DNA of 7,969 nt from an uncultured Actinomycetes bacterium (GTDB lineage: Bacteria > Actinomycetota > Aquicultoria > CAJVYJ01): positions 1 to 7,969 of the forward strand of contig CAJVYJ010000081.1 in assembly GCA_913009475.1 (NCBI GenBank), in the 5' to 3' direction. Below, piece after piece: positions 1 through 6,319 of the stretch (the first letter of the stretch is position 1; each line of letters starts with the position of its first letter). The notes beneath the pieces were generated by a model. That model saw only the letters and a list, made by a program, of their open reading frames with translations, was not told where the DNA came from and ran no database searches. The position numbers and the translations under genes were made by a program.

Positions 1-82
1 TTTGTTTTTTTTTTTTCAAGCAGAAGACGGCATACGAGATATATCAGTGTGACTGGAGTTCAGACGTGTGCTCTTCCGATCT
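1..82. other. Illumina TruSeq index adapter plus poly-T, left end (artefact)
   Basis: Bases 17-82 are the reverse complement of the TruSeq indexed adapter. They run from the P7 flow-cell primer (CAAGCAGAAGACGGCATACG onward), through an 8-base index ATATCAGT at 41-48, to the read-2 primer ending CTCTTCCGATCT at 82. Bases 1-16 are a T run with one G at 4, which is what is read after an adapter is exhausted. This is library construct and not genomic DNA. It matches 7876-7953 as a perfect inverted repeat. Any coding frame reaching into it, such as one starting with GTG at 68, is chimeric. Genomic sequence begins at about 83. Confidence 0.99.
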
Positions 83-769
83 GCCGGTGGTAAACCCATT
101 CAGCATATAATTGGTGAGCAGGGATTTCGTCGGCTGGTGCTTAAGGTGACCCCGGATGTATTGATTCCCCGGCCGGAGACGGAGCTTTTAGTCGACGCCG
201 TCATTAAGGAACTTAAGCTTAAAGGGGTTGAAGATAATCCATCTAAAGTATTTAAAGTCTTAGATGTAGGTACGGGCAGTGGTGCTATTGCTCTCTCCAT
301 CGCTTACGAATTAGAAAAAACGCGTTTATGGGCGCTTGACATATCAGTGGCTGCTCTGGAGGTAGCCGGGGAGAATTCAATTAAGTACGGCCTGGAAGAG
401 CGCGTGACATTTTTCCAGAGCGACCTCTTCAATCAAGTTAAGAAATATTGTAACGAAAAATTTGATGTAATCGTATCAAACCCGCCTTATGTAGCCGCGG
501 ATGAGAAAAGTAACCTACCTAAAGATGTGCTCAGGGAACCGACTATGGCACTTTACGGAGGCCAAGAGGGTCTGGATTTTTATCGGCGTATCGGTAAAGA
601 GGCAAAAGCTTATCTGGATTCGGGAGGCTTATTAGCTTTGGAGATAGCTGAAGGTCGAGCCGACTCGGTAGTAGATATTTTAAGCAACAATGATTATATC
701 GGTATAGAATTGATAAAAGATTATAATGAGCGGGAAAGGATAGTTTTAGCCTGGCGGGATGAGTCATAA
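83..769 (+). CDS. prmC: Peptide chain release factor N5-glutamine methyltransferase, 5'-truncated
   Basis: PrmC (HemK) transfers a methyl group from S-adenosylmethionine to the glutamine of the GGQ motif of release factors RF1 and RF2 in the cytosol, tuning translation termination. Seen here: the PRPETE motif that leads into the methyltransferase domain (bases 167-184), the SAM-binding motif I LDVGTGSGAIAL, the acidic end of strand 2 (ALDIS), and the diagnostic NPPY motif in SNPPYV, which binds the substrate glutamine. 228 genomic codons remain. The family is about 280 residues, so most of the N-terminal helical substrate-recognition domain (roughly 50-60 residues) is missing because the contig runs into adapter at 82. 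An apparent upstream GTG start at 68 lies in the adapter and would add five false residues (MLFRS). The stop is TAA at 767-769. The gene would normally follow prfA. It overlaps or abuts the next gene, so the two are probably co-transcribed. Confidence 0.96.
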   Translation, partial: AGGKPIQHIIGEQGFRRLVLKVTPDVLIPRPETELLVDAVIKELKLKGVEDNPSKVFKVLDVGTGSGAIALSIAYELEKTRLWALDISVAALEVAGENSIKYGLEERVTFFQSDLFNQVKKYCNEKFDVIVSNPPYVAADEKSNLPKDVLREPTMALYGGQEGLDFYRRIGKEAKAYLDSGGLLALEIAEGRADSVVDILSNNDYIGIELIKDYNERERIVLAWRDES

Positions 770-822
770 AAGAGATAAAGGTAGAGCGGGATAATCCAAA
801 AGAAGAGATTGTTGCGGCAGCG

Positions 823-1398
823 GTGCGAGCGGTGCGGGCCGGCAAGATAATCGCTTTTCCCACTGACACTGTCTATGGTTTGGGCGCCGACATTCATAAT
901 GAATACGCGTTGGATAAGATATTCAAGCTAAAGAAACGCGATAGAAATAAATCACTTATAGTTTTTATCGCCGATATCGCTCAGTTAAACGAAGTAGCTG
1001 TCGGCATATCCAAAGCGGCGGAGCGATTGGCGCAAGTTTTTTGGCCGGGAGCGCTGACATTAATATTACCGGCGCGGGCGAATTTACCGGCCGCGGTTAC
1101 CAGAACGGGAACTGTAGGCGTACGCTTACCGGACGACCTATTGTTAGGAAAAGTAATGCGTCGAGCTGGTACGTTGCTGGCGACAACCAGCGCGAACATT
1201 GCCGGCTCGCCCAACCCGACCGGAGCGGACGCTGTTCGCCAAGAACTTGGTGGTAGGATAGATTTGCTGCTGGATGGGGGGACGAGCCGCGGCGGCATAG
1301 CGTCAACGGTTGTCGATGCCGTTCAAGAACCTATCAAGATTATCCGCCTAGGCGCCGTCAGCGCGGATGCAATAGAGAAAGCACTGGAAAAGAATTAA
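823..1398 (+). CDS. tsaC: L-threonylcarbamoyladenylate synthase (TsaC/Sua5/YrdC family)
   Basis: This cytosolic enzyme makes threonylcarbamoyl-AMP from threonine, bicarbonate and ATP, the first step of the t6A modification at position 37 of ANN-decoding tRNAs. Seen from the GTG at 823: PTDTVYGLGAD (residues 13-23), the KxR-type nucleotide-site segment KKRDRNKSL (37-45), FWPGALTLIL (73-82), GTVGVRLPD (96-104), TTSANIAGSPNPTGADAV (121-138) and GGTSRGGIASTVVD (152-165). At 191 residues it is the short TsaC type, without the extra C-terminal Sua5 domain. The start is uncertain. The frame stays open upstream to 763 and encodes a family-like N-terminus (KEIKVERDNPKEE, then a helix), but has no ATG, GTG or TTG between 763 and 823, and the GTG at 823 has no good ribosome binding site. 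An ATG at 759 sits one base out of frame. It follows prmC closely, as in many bacteria. Confidence 0.93.
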   Translation: MRAVRAGKIIAFPTDTVYGLGADIHNEYALDKIFKLKKRDRNKSLIVFIADIAQLNEVAVGISKAAERLAQVFWPGALTLILPARANLPAAVTRTGTVGVRLPDDLLLGKVMRRAGTLLATTSANIAGSPNPTGADAVRQELGGRIDLLLDGGTSRGGIASTVVDAVQEPIKIIRLGAVSADAIEKALEKN

Positions 1399-1563
1399 GA
1401 GTTGATTAATAATAAAAACGAGAAGCTTTTCTCTGAGAATAAATGAACCTTTCTATTTAATATGATAGTAATTAAATGGTTTTATATTTTATAATCATAT
1501 GTCTGTTAACATAACTTCGGCCAAGGGTTCCATTAGTTATGAGCCGGTTAAAAAAGAGGAAAA
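1399..1563. other. AT-rich intergenic stretch before the rpiB remnant
   Basis: These 165 bases between the tsaC stop and the rpiB remnant are strikingly AT-rich compared with the flanking genes. I see no RNA gene. A five-base-pair hairpin, GAGAA/TTCTC at 1420-1433, has no T tract and is not convincing as a terminator. A perfect TATAAT lies at 1490-1495 (listed separately). An ATG at 1499 opens a short frame with no recognisable product. A purine-rich AGAGGA at 1555-1560 lies just upstream of the rpiB start codon. Confidence 0.6.
1490..1495 (+). promoter_or_regulatory. Possible -10 promoter element upstream of rpiB remnant and glyA
   Basis: A perfect TATAAT hexamer sits in the AT-rich gap after tsaC. 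No good -35 box appears at 16-19 bases spacing (the best is about TAGTAA at 1466-1471) and there is no extended -10 TG. In such AT-rich DNA a chance match is likely. If real, transcription would start near 1502 and serve glyA through the rpiB remnant. Confidence 0.22.
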
Positions 1564-1703
1564 ATGCGTCTTATCATCGGTGCCGACCATGCCGGTTACG
1601 AACTAAAGGAAAAAATAAAAGAACATCTTTTTGATTTAAATCATCAAGTTACTGATATCAGCGTCGTCTTGATAAAATCATAATAATTGAACAGAGTATT
1701 TAA
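1564..1703 (+). pseudogene. rpiB: Ribose-5-phosphate isomerase B, internally deleted and frameshifted
   Basis: RpiB interconverts ribose 5-phosphate and ribulose 5-phosphate in the pentose phosphate pathway. An ATG at 1564, preceded by AGAGGA, begins MRLIIGADHAGYELKEKIK, which is the canonical RpiB N-terminus with the GADHAG phosphate/substrate loop. Homology continues to QVTDIS at about 1660. The frame then runs into VVLIKS and stops at 1681-1683, giving 39 residues against a family length near 145-150. In another frame, 1662-1700 reads [13 protein letters not shown] and ends TAA at 1701-1703, which looks like the RpiB C-terminus (usually RH..RR.. followed by I..IE). So both ends survive while about 100 central codons, including the catalytic cysteine and histidine region, are missing, and the join is out of frame. 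The C-terminal stop lies just ahead of the glyA ribosome binding site, as expected for a native junction. It is either a true deletion pseudogene or an assembly deletion. It cannot make an active isomerase as written. Confidence 0.82.
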
Positions 1704-1707
1704 TAGT

Positions 1708-1714
1708 GGGAGGA
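1708..1714 (+). promoter_or_regulatory. Ribosome binding site of glyA
   Basis: GGGAGGA lies nine bases before the GTG at 1723. It decides the glyA start: an upstream in-frame TTG at 1687 has no such site, and its extra 12 residues overlap the rpiB C-terminal remnant. Confidence 0.8.
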
Positions 1715-1722
1715 AACAAATA

Positions 1723-2970
1723 GTGCTAATTGACCAGGACCCGGAGATCGCTAAGGCGATTCGTCACGAGCTAGAGCGGCAACGTCAAACCTTGGAGTTG
1801 ATTGCCGCGGAAAATTTTACCTCCGCCGCTGTATTAGAGGCGCAGGGAAGTGTAATGACAAATAAATACGCCGAGGGTTATCCCCACAAGCGTTATTATG
1901 GCGGTTGCCAATATGTTGATATGGTTGAAGACTTGGCTCGTGAGCGCGCGCTTCAACTTTTTGGTGCCGACCATGTTAATGTTCAACCCCATTCCGGTTC
2001 GCAAGCAAATATGGCCGTCTATTTTACCGCCCTTAAACCCGGCGATACGGTTATGGGTCTTGACCTGGCGCACGGAGGCCACTTGACCCACGGCAGCCCG
2101 GTTAATTTCTCCGGCATAATTTATAACTCGATTCTTTATGGCGTTGATCGCCAAAGTGAAGTCATTGACTATGATGAGTTGCGGCGTAAAGCTTTAAAGT
2201 ATCAGCCAAAAATGATAATTGCCGGCGCCAGCGCGTATCCCAGACAGCTTGATTTTAAGATCTTTCGCCGCATCTGCAATGAGATAGACGCGTTGTTAAT
2301 GGTTGACATGGCGCATATCGCCGGTTTGGTAGCCGCCGGCCTGCATCCAAATCCGATAGGTGAAGCTGATTTTGTAACTACTACGACCCATAAAACCCTA
2401 CGCGGTCCCCGCGGCGGCATGATTTTTTGTAAATCACGTTATGGCGCCAACCTTGATAAGACGATTTTTCCGGGTATGCAAGGAGGTCCGTTGATGCATG
2501 TTATTGCGGCTAAAGCCGTGGCTTTAAAAGAAGCGTTGACGGACGATTTTAAAGCCTACCAGCGGCAAATTATAATTAATGCTAAGACTTTGGCCGAGAC
2601 TTTGGCGAAAAAAGGGTTTCGTTTGATATCCGGGGGTACCGAAACTCATTTGATGCTAATCGACCTGAGCACCAAAGGTCTTACCGGCAAGGAAGCTGAA
2701 GAGTCGTTGGATAGATGTGGAATAACCGTCAATAAAAATACCATACCTTTTGACACTCAGAGCCCCTTTGTCACCAGTGGCATCAGAATCGGCACACCCT
2801 CACTTACTACTCGCGGTATGAAGGAAAATGAAATGGAGACCATTGGTGAATTAATCAGTGTTGTTCTAGGCGGCGGCATAGGAGATGACACCATTTGCCG
2901 TCGGGTCAAAGAAGAAGTAAGCGGTCTGTGCCGGCGTTTTCCTCTTTATCCGGAACTGCAAAATAATTAG
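1723..2970 (+). CDS. glyA: Serine hydroxymethyltransferase
   Basis: GlyA is a cytosolic PLP enzyme that converts serine and tetrahydrofolate to glycine and 5,10-methylenetetrahydrofolate, the main source of one-carbon units. From the GTG at 1723 the protein is 415 residues, the normal bacterial length, and starts [13 protein letters not shown]. Seen motifs: [11 protein letters not shown] near the N-terminus, [15 protein letters not shown] (residues 47-61), the [11 protein letters not shown] cofactor-site stretch (86-96), the VDMAHIAGL aspartate/histidine pair (194-202), the PLP-binding lysine in [14 protein letters not shown] (Lys224), and [14 protein letters not shown] (352-365) with the arginine expected to hold the substrate carboxylate. 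All key residues are intact. A longer start (TTG 1687) is unlikely because of the strong ribosome binding site at 1708-1714. The neighbouring order rpiB-glyA is common in Gram-positive genomes. An upp gene, often between glyA and atp genes in Bacillota, is absent here. Confidence 0.97.
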   Translation: MLIDQDPEIAKAIRHELERQRQTLELIAAENFTSAAVLEAQGSVMTNKYAEGYPHKRYYGGCQYVDMVEDLARERALQLFGADHVNVQPHSGSQANMAVYFTALKPGDTVMGLDLAHGGHLTHGSPVNFSGIIYNSILYGVDRQSEVIDYDELRRKALKYQPKMIIAGASAYPRQLDFKIFRRICNEIDALLMVDMAHIAGLVAAGLHPNPIGEADFVTTTTHKTLRGPRGGMIFCKSRYGANLDKTIFPGMQGGPLMHVIAAKAVALKEALTDDFKAYQRQIIINAKTLAETLAKKGFRLISGGTETHLMLIDLSTKGLTGKEAEESLDRCGITVNKNTIPFDTQSPFVTSGIRIGTPSLTTRGMKENEMETIGELISVVLGGGIGDDTICRRVKEEVSGLCRRFPLYPELQNN

Positions 2971-2998
2971 TCAACGGTAGGTTAAGCATTGAGGTTTT

Positions 2999-4096
2999 AT
3001 GGTTGATTATCTGATAATCGGTCTCATAGCAATGGTTGTTTCTTACTTAACCACTTGGCCGATTAAGCGACTGGCTCTGTGGGTTAAGGCTGTTGATTAT
3101 CCGTCGGAGCGAAAAGTTCATTCCCGGCCGATTCCGCGTCTGGGCGGGCTGGCCATCATTATCGGTTTTTTGGCCGCTTTGGGCGGCCAATTTGTTTATC
3201 AGAAGTTTTACCCAAGTGATATTGCTCGCCTGAGCTTATCGGATGAACTGATCGGTCTGCTTTTGGGCGCGAGTATAATTATCGCTATCGGTATTATCGA
3301 TGATATATTCGAGCTTTCGCCATTGACCAAGTTGTTGGGGCAGATCGCCGCCGCCACCGTACTGGTAAGTTTCGGTATAAAGATGGAGTTTATCGGTAAT
3401 CCTATCAGCGGCGGCGTTATTTATCTCGGTGGCTTCGGTATAGTTCTAACCATTATTTGGGTGGTAGCGTTTATCAACGTCATTAATTTTATTGACGGCC
3501 TTGACGGCCTGGCCGCCGGCGTATCCGCTATCGCGGCGCTTAGTTTCGCTTATTTTGCCTGGGAGACCGGTCAAATCAGCACGGCGATAGTGGCGGTGGC
3601 TATTGCCGGCAGTTGTCTGGGTTTTCTGCGTCATAATTTTCACCCGGCCCATATTTTTATGGGCGATTCCGGTAGTATGTTCTTAGGGTTTCTCTTTGGC
3701 GCTATAACGGTCGACGGTGTAATGAAGAGTATCGCTGCCATCGCCTTGTTGGCGCCTTTAATAATAATGGGAATACCGATTCTTGACGGCGTATTCGCCG
3801 TTTTTCGCCGTTATCGCGACGGGCAACCGGTTACCCAGGCTGACAACGACCATCTTCACCATCGCTTGCTGCGCCGGGGATTCAGTCACCGCCAAGCCGT
3901 TATAATAATCTATCTTTGGAGCATAGCTTTAAGCGCTTTTAGTCTGACGCTAAGAGTAAATCCTTCCGCTTATAAATATTTTATAATTATGTTTCTATTA
4001 TTTTTGAGCTATATATTTGGTGAGTATGTTGGGTTTTTCGATCGTTTTAATAATGGAAAACATACTTTTAACAGAGGAAAAGATAAAACTAAATAA
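2999..4096 (+). CDS. wecA: Polyprenyl-phosphate N-acetylhexosamine-1-phosphate transferase (WecA/TagO/MraY family)
   Basis: This integral membrane enzyme transfers a sugar 1-phosphate (most likely GlcNAc-1-P from UDP-GlcNAc) to undecaprenyl phosphate on the cytoplasmic face, starting synthesis of teichoic acids, arabinogalactan-type or other surface glycans. The 365-residue protein has about ten or eleven hydrophobic segments. Family motifs seen in order: RKVHSRPIPRLGG (residues 38-50), the Mg-binding aspartate pair GIIDD (98-102), NVINFIDGLDGLAAG (160-174), MGDSGS (221-226), and the cytoplasmic histidine motif DNDHLHHRLLRRG (282-294), which is typical of WecA/TagO rather than MraY. The start is ATG 2999 with GAGG at 2991-2994. 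It lies 28 bases after glyA, so it is probably in the same transcript. Placement directly before atp genes is known in actinomycetes (rfe/wecA before atpI/atpB). Exact sugar specificity cannot be read from sequence; tagO or rfe would be equivalent names. Confidence 0.92.
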   Translation: MVDYLIIGLIAMVVSYLTTWPIKRLALWVKAVDYPSERKVHSRPIPRLGGLAIIIGFLAALGGQFVYQKFYPSDIARLSLSDELIGLLLGASIIIAIGIIDDIFELSPLTKLLGQIAAATVLVSFGIKMEFIGNPISGGVIYLGGFGIVLTIIWVVAFINVINFIDGLDGLAAGVSAIAALSFAYFAWETGQISTAIVAVAIAGSCLGFLRHNFHPAHIFMGDSGSMFLGFLFGAITVDGVMKSIAAIALLAPLIIMGIPILDGVFAVFRRYRDGQPVTQADNDHLHHRLLRRGFSHRQAVIIIYLWSIALSAFSLTLRVNPSAYKYFIIMFLLFLSYIFGEYVGFFDRFNNGKHTFNRGKDKTK

Positions 4097-4153
4097 AATA
4101 AAAACTTAGCGGTCCTGTTTCTAAAAATATTTGCTTTTATTTTTTCGATGCTG

Positions 4154-4162
4154 TGTTATAAT
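4154..4162 (+). promoter_or_regulatory. Extended -10 promoter of the ATP synthase operon
   Basis: TGTTATAAT is a perfect extended -10 element (TG, one base, TATAAT at 4157-4162) in the 102-base gap between wecA and the atp cluster. No standard -35 is at 17 bases; the nearest is TTGCTT at 4131-4136 with a 20-base spacer. An extended -10 can work without one. The predicted start near 4169 gives a leader of about 30 bases to the ATG at 4199. This argues against translation starting at the upstream ATG 4148, which would lie before the transcript begins. Confidence 0.55.
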
Positions 4163-4198
4163 CCTTATTTGGGTTTTCAACAAACATTAGGTTGGTTG

Positions 4199-4435
4199 AT
4201 GAACACAGATAAAAAGCCCTCTTACTATAAGGGGTTTGCCGCGTTTAGCAGCCTAGGTATTGAGATAGTCATCTCAGTTCTTATCGGCGCCGGCGTCGGC
4301 TATTTGTTTGATAAATGGCTGGGCACTAAGCCGTGGTTAATGGTGATAGGTTTTGTTTTTGGCGCTGTTGCCGGTTTTCGGGATGCCTATCGGCTAATTG
4401 TCAAGTCAGACTGGGAAGATAAGAATGATAAGTAA
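4199..4435 (+). CDS. atpZ: AtpZ/AtpQ-like small membrane protein of the F0F1 ATP synthase cluster
   Basis: This is a 78-residue protein with two predicted membrane helices (about residues 19-37 and 46-64). It shows the AtpZ (F0F1-ATPase gene 1) pattern: GIEIVISVLIGAGVGYLFDKWLG, then TKPW, then a glycine-rich second helix ending GFRDAYRLI. Family members are encoded at the head of atp operons. AtpZ, with AtpI, has been linked to Mg/Ca handling and to assembly of the ATP synthase; the related AtpQ occurs in N-ATPases. An in-frame ATG at 4148 would add 17 residues, but these read through the putative -10 promoter and do not look like the family, so ATG 4199 is preferred. No strong ribosome binding site is visible. 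It lies 16 bases before the next small membrane gene. The specific role here is inferred from family and position. Confidence 0.8.
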   Translation: MNTDKKPSYYKGFAAFSSLGIEIVISVLIGAGVGYLFDKWLGTKPWLMVIGFVFGAVAGFRDAYRLIVKSDWEDKNDK

Positions 4436-4451
4436 AAACCGTGAAAGTTAA

Positions 4452-4757
4452 ATGGGTAAATACTTACTGCTTGATTTAAGCTCAGGCCTGATGATTGGCC
4501 TGATTTATATGGGAATTTTTTGGGCGGCGCACCAGTTGCAAAAACGTATCTCAGGCAGTTTTAAAGTCTTATTTATTTTTCTCGGTTTTATTTTACGAAT
4601 TTTAGTAGTGCTGGCAGCGGTGGAATTAGTTGTTTCTGTTATGAAATTCGATCTTATCTACGTTTTAGCCGGCTTTCTGGTGGCGCATACGTTATGGCTA
4701 ATATTTCTTTTTGTTAAGCAGTTATTTTTCAGTCGTGGCTCAACAGCTATTAATTAG
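4452..4757 (+). CDS. AtpI/AtpR-like ATP synthase accessory membrane protein
   Basis: This 101-residue hydrophobic protein has three predicted helices (about residues 9-28, 38-62 and 66-92). Its position between the AtpZ-like gene and atpB is that of AtpI in ordinary operons or AtpR in N-ATPase operons. The middle helix carries a conserved-looking arginine (FILRILVVLA, Arg49), followed by a third helix with AGFLVAH. That layout (short loop, Arg in helix 2, GFL in helix 3) resembles AtpR, where the arginine is thought to face the c-ring carboxylate during assembly. AtpI proteins also have a role in c-ring assembly. Assignment rests on length, topology, that arginine and context, because sequence conservation in these families is low. 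The ribosome binding site is weak (GAAAG at 4443-4447). A 60-base gap follows before atpB. Confidence 0.65.
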   Translation: MGKYLLLDLSSGLMIGLIYMGIFWAAHQLQKRISGSFKVLFIFLGFILRILVVLAAVELVVSVMKFDLIYVLAGFLVAHTLWLIFLFVKQLFFSRGSTAIN

Positions 4758-4800
4758 TATTAATAATATCTGTTAATAAAGATAGTTTATTAAAGCTGAC

Positions 4801-4810
4801 GGGAGAGAGG
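4801..4810 (+). promoter_or_regulatory. Ribosome binding site of atpB
   Basis: The purine run GGGAGAGAGG ends seven bases before the TTG at 4818 and supports this non-ATG start. The encoded protein then begins MEKLIQELTPHAYY, a sensible N-terminus for the a subunit. Confidence 0.7.
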
Positions 4811-4817
4811 TTTTGAT

Positions 4818-5555
4818 TTGGAAAAACTGATTCAAGAGCTAACGCCTCATGCTTACTATAAGCTGGTTGTATTTGGCGGCGTGGATATATCCATCACTAA
4901 GGCGGTATTGACTCTACTGATAGCCGCCGTACTAACCTTTCTTCTTTTTTGGATCCCGTCACGTCGCATGAAGCTTGTGCCTCGGGGCTGGCAAAATTTT
5001 GTTGAAGTCCTGGTAGAATTTACTCGCGAAGGTTTACTCTATGAAATTATGGGCGAAGAAGGTAAACCTTATTTCCCATTGATAGCAACCTTATTTTCTT
5101 TTATCTTTATAACAAATCTTGTCGGTCTTATCCCGGGATCATTGCCGGCTACCAGTCAAATAGGTACGACGGCAGCCTGGGCGCTGATTGTCTTTATTAT
5201 TTATAACGCTGTCGGGGTTATTAAGCATGGACCGATAGGATACCTTAAAACCTTTGTGCCGCCCGGCACGCCGATTTTTTTGGCGCCCGTAATGTTTCCC
5301 TTAGAAATAATCAGCCATATAGCGCGGCCGTTTTCCTTGGCCGTACGTTTATTTGCCAATGTTGTCGCCGGCCATATGGTCTTAGGTGTTTTTGCTTTCC
5401 TGTCGTTTACTTCACTTATTATAATTAAAATACTGCCCTTTAGTATGATAGTTATAATGTATCTATTTGAAATTTTTGTCGGTGGGTTACAAGCTTATAT
5501 TTTCGCGATCTTAGCTGCAATTTATATACAAGGCGCTTTACAGTCCGAGCATTAG
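4818..5555 (+). CDS. atpB: ATP synthase F0 subunit a
   Basis: Subunit a forms the two proton half-channels next to the c-ring in the membrane. The 245-residue protein starts with TTG and has five or six hydrophobic segments. The essential arginine is Arg177 in SLAVRLFANVVAGH, with the conserved Asn181 four residues on. The other conserved signature, GLQAYIFAIL, holds Gln225 (Escherichia coli Gln252). The polar pair that in E. coli is Glu219 and His245 is swapped here: His186 is nine residues after Arg177 and Glu218 is seven before Gln225. This compensating exchange is known from mitochondria and many bacteria, and indicates a working proton path. The length matches Gram-positive a subunits. 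The gene ends 12 bases before atpE. Confidence 0.97.
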   Translation: MEKLIQELTPHAYYKLVVFGGVDISITKAVLTLLIAAVLTFLLFWIPSRRMKLVPRGWQNFVEVLVEFTREGLLYEIMGEEGKPYFPLIATLFSFIFITNLVGLIPGSLPATSQIGTTAAWALIVFIIYNAVGVIKHGPIGYLKTFVPPGTPIFLAPVMFPLEIISHIARPFSLAVRLFANVVAGHMVLGVFAFLSFTSLIIIKILPFSMIVIMYLFEIFVGGLQAYIFAILAAIYIQGALQSEH

Positions 5556-5792
<237 letters not shown>

Positions 5793-5801
5793 GTCAGAGT
5801 T

Positions 5802-5809
5802 AAGGAGGT
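5802..5809 (+). promoter_or_regulatory. Ribosome binding site of atpF
   Basis: AAGGAGGT is a near-perfect Shine-Dalgarno sequence, but it ends 12 bases before the only plausible ATG (5822). That spacing is longer than usual, and no closer start is in frame. Confidence 0.7.
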
Positions 5810-5821
5810 AAATAAAGAAGC

Positions 5822-6319
5822 ATGAAGATATTACCTGATATAGGCATGATGATATATTCTACCGTAGCTTTTTTTATCCTGCTCTTTATTCTCGGGCGTT
5901 TTGCTTTTCCGCCGTTGATAAAAATGTTGGATGACCGCTCCAATACTATTCGTGATTCTTTAGAGGGCGCGGAAAAGACTCGTCTTGAGGCGCAGAGGTT
6001 GCTTGATGAGTATAAAGCTGATCTGGCTAAAGCACGGGAGGAAGCGCAAAAAATTATCGAGGACGGACGCAAGTTTGGTGAGTCTATTAAACAAGAAATG
6101 ACCGAGAAGGCTAAGCTCGAGGTTGAGGAGATTAGTGCCAAGGCCGCTGAGGAAATACGTCGCGAAAAGGCATTGGCCCTGGTTGAGTTGCAAACAAAGA
6201 TGGCTGATTTAACTATACAAGCAGCTTCGAAAGTCGTGCAAAGTTCATTGGACAAGAAACAGCATGAAAAGCTGATCAATGATTTTATTTCGCAAGCGGG
6301 AAGTTTAAATGAGAACTAA
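5822..6319 (+). CDS. atpF: ATP synthase F0 subunit b
   Basis: Subunit b is the peripheral stalk that joins the a subunit in the membrane to delta and alpha on the F1 head. The 165-residue protein has one N-terminal membrane helix (about residues 8-29, GMMIYSTVAFFILLFILGRF), the following FPPLIKMLDDR segment typical of b subunits, then a long charged, alanine-rich, heptad-like helix to about residue 140 with repeated KAREEAQKI- and EEIRREKA-type stretches. It is a single b gene of normal length, not a b/b' pair and not a b-delta fusion like that of mycobacteria. Its last 11 bases overlap atpH, which suggests translational coupling. Confidence 0.96.
   Translation: MKILPDIGMMIYSTVAFFILLFILGRFAFPPLIKMLDDRSNTIRDSLEGAEKTRLEAQRLLDEYKADLAKAREEAQKIIEDGRKFGESIKQEMTEKAKLEVEEISAKAAEEIRREKALALVELQTKMADLTIQAASKVVQSSLDKKQHEKLINDFISQAGSLNEN

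Noticed and set aside
543..869. 108-codon minus-strand frame across the prmC-tsaC junction.
   Set aside because: It is antisense to two well-supported genes, with no ribosome site and no recognisable motif.
1420..1433. Terminator after tsaC.
   Set aside because: The stem is only five base pairs with no following T run.
1499..1606. Short frame of 35 codons from ATG 1499, overlapping the rpiB remnant.
   Set aside because: No ribosome binding site, no recognisable family, and it runs out of frame over sequence that clearly encodes the RpiB N-terminus.
1687..1722. GlyA start at TTG 1687.
   Set aside because: The codons overlap the rpiB C-terminal remnant, and a strong ribosome site at 1708-1714 points to GTG 1723.
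4121..4146. Terminator after wecA, from AAAAATA and TATTTTT flanking a short loop.
   Set aside because: The stem is only A and T, too weak to be convincing; the T-rich tract may simply be upstream promoter DNA.
4148..4198. Longer N-terminus for the AtpZ-like protein from ATG 4148.
   Set aside because: The extra 17 codons run through a consensus extended -10 promoter and do not resemble the family; ATG 4199 fits better.
5800..6279. 159-codon frame on the minus strand.
   Set aside because: It lies opposite atpF, whose alanine/glutamate-rich coiled coil leaves the reverse frame open; the serine-rich product has no domain features.
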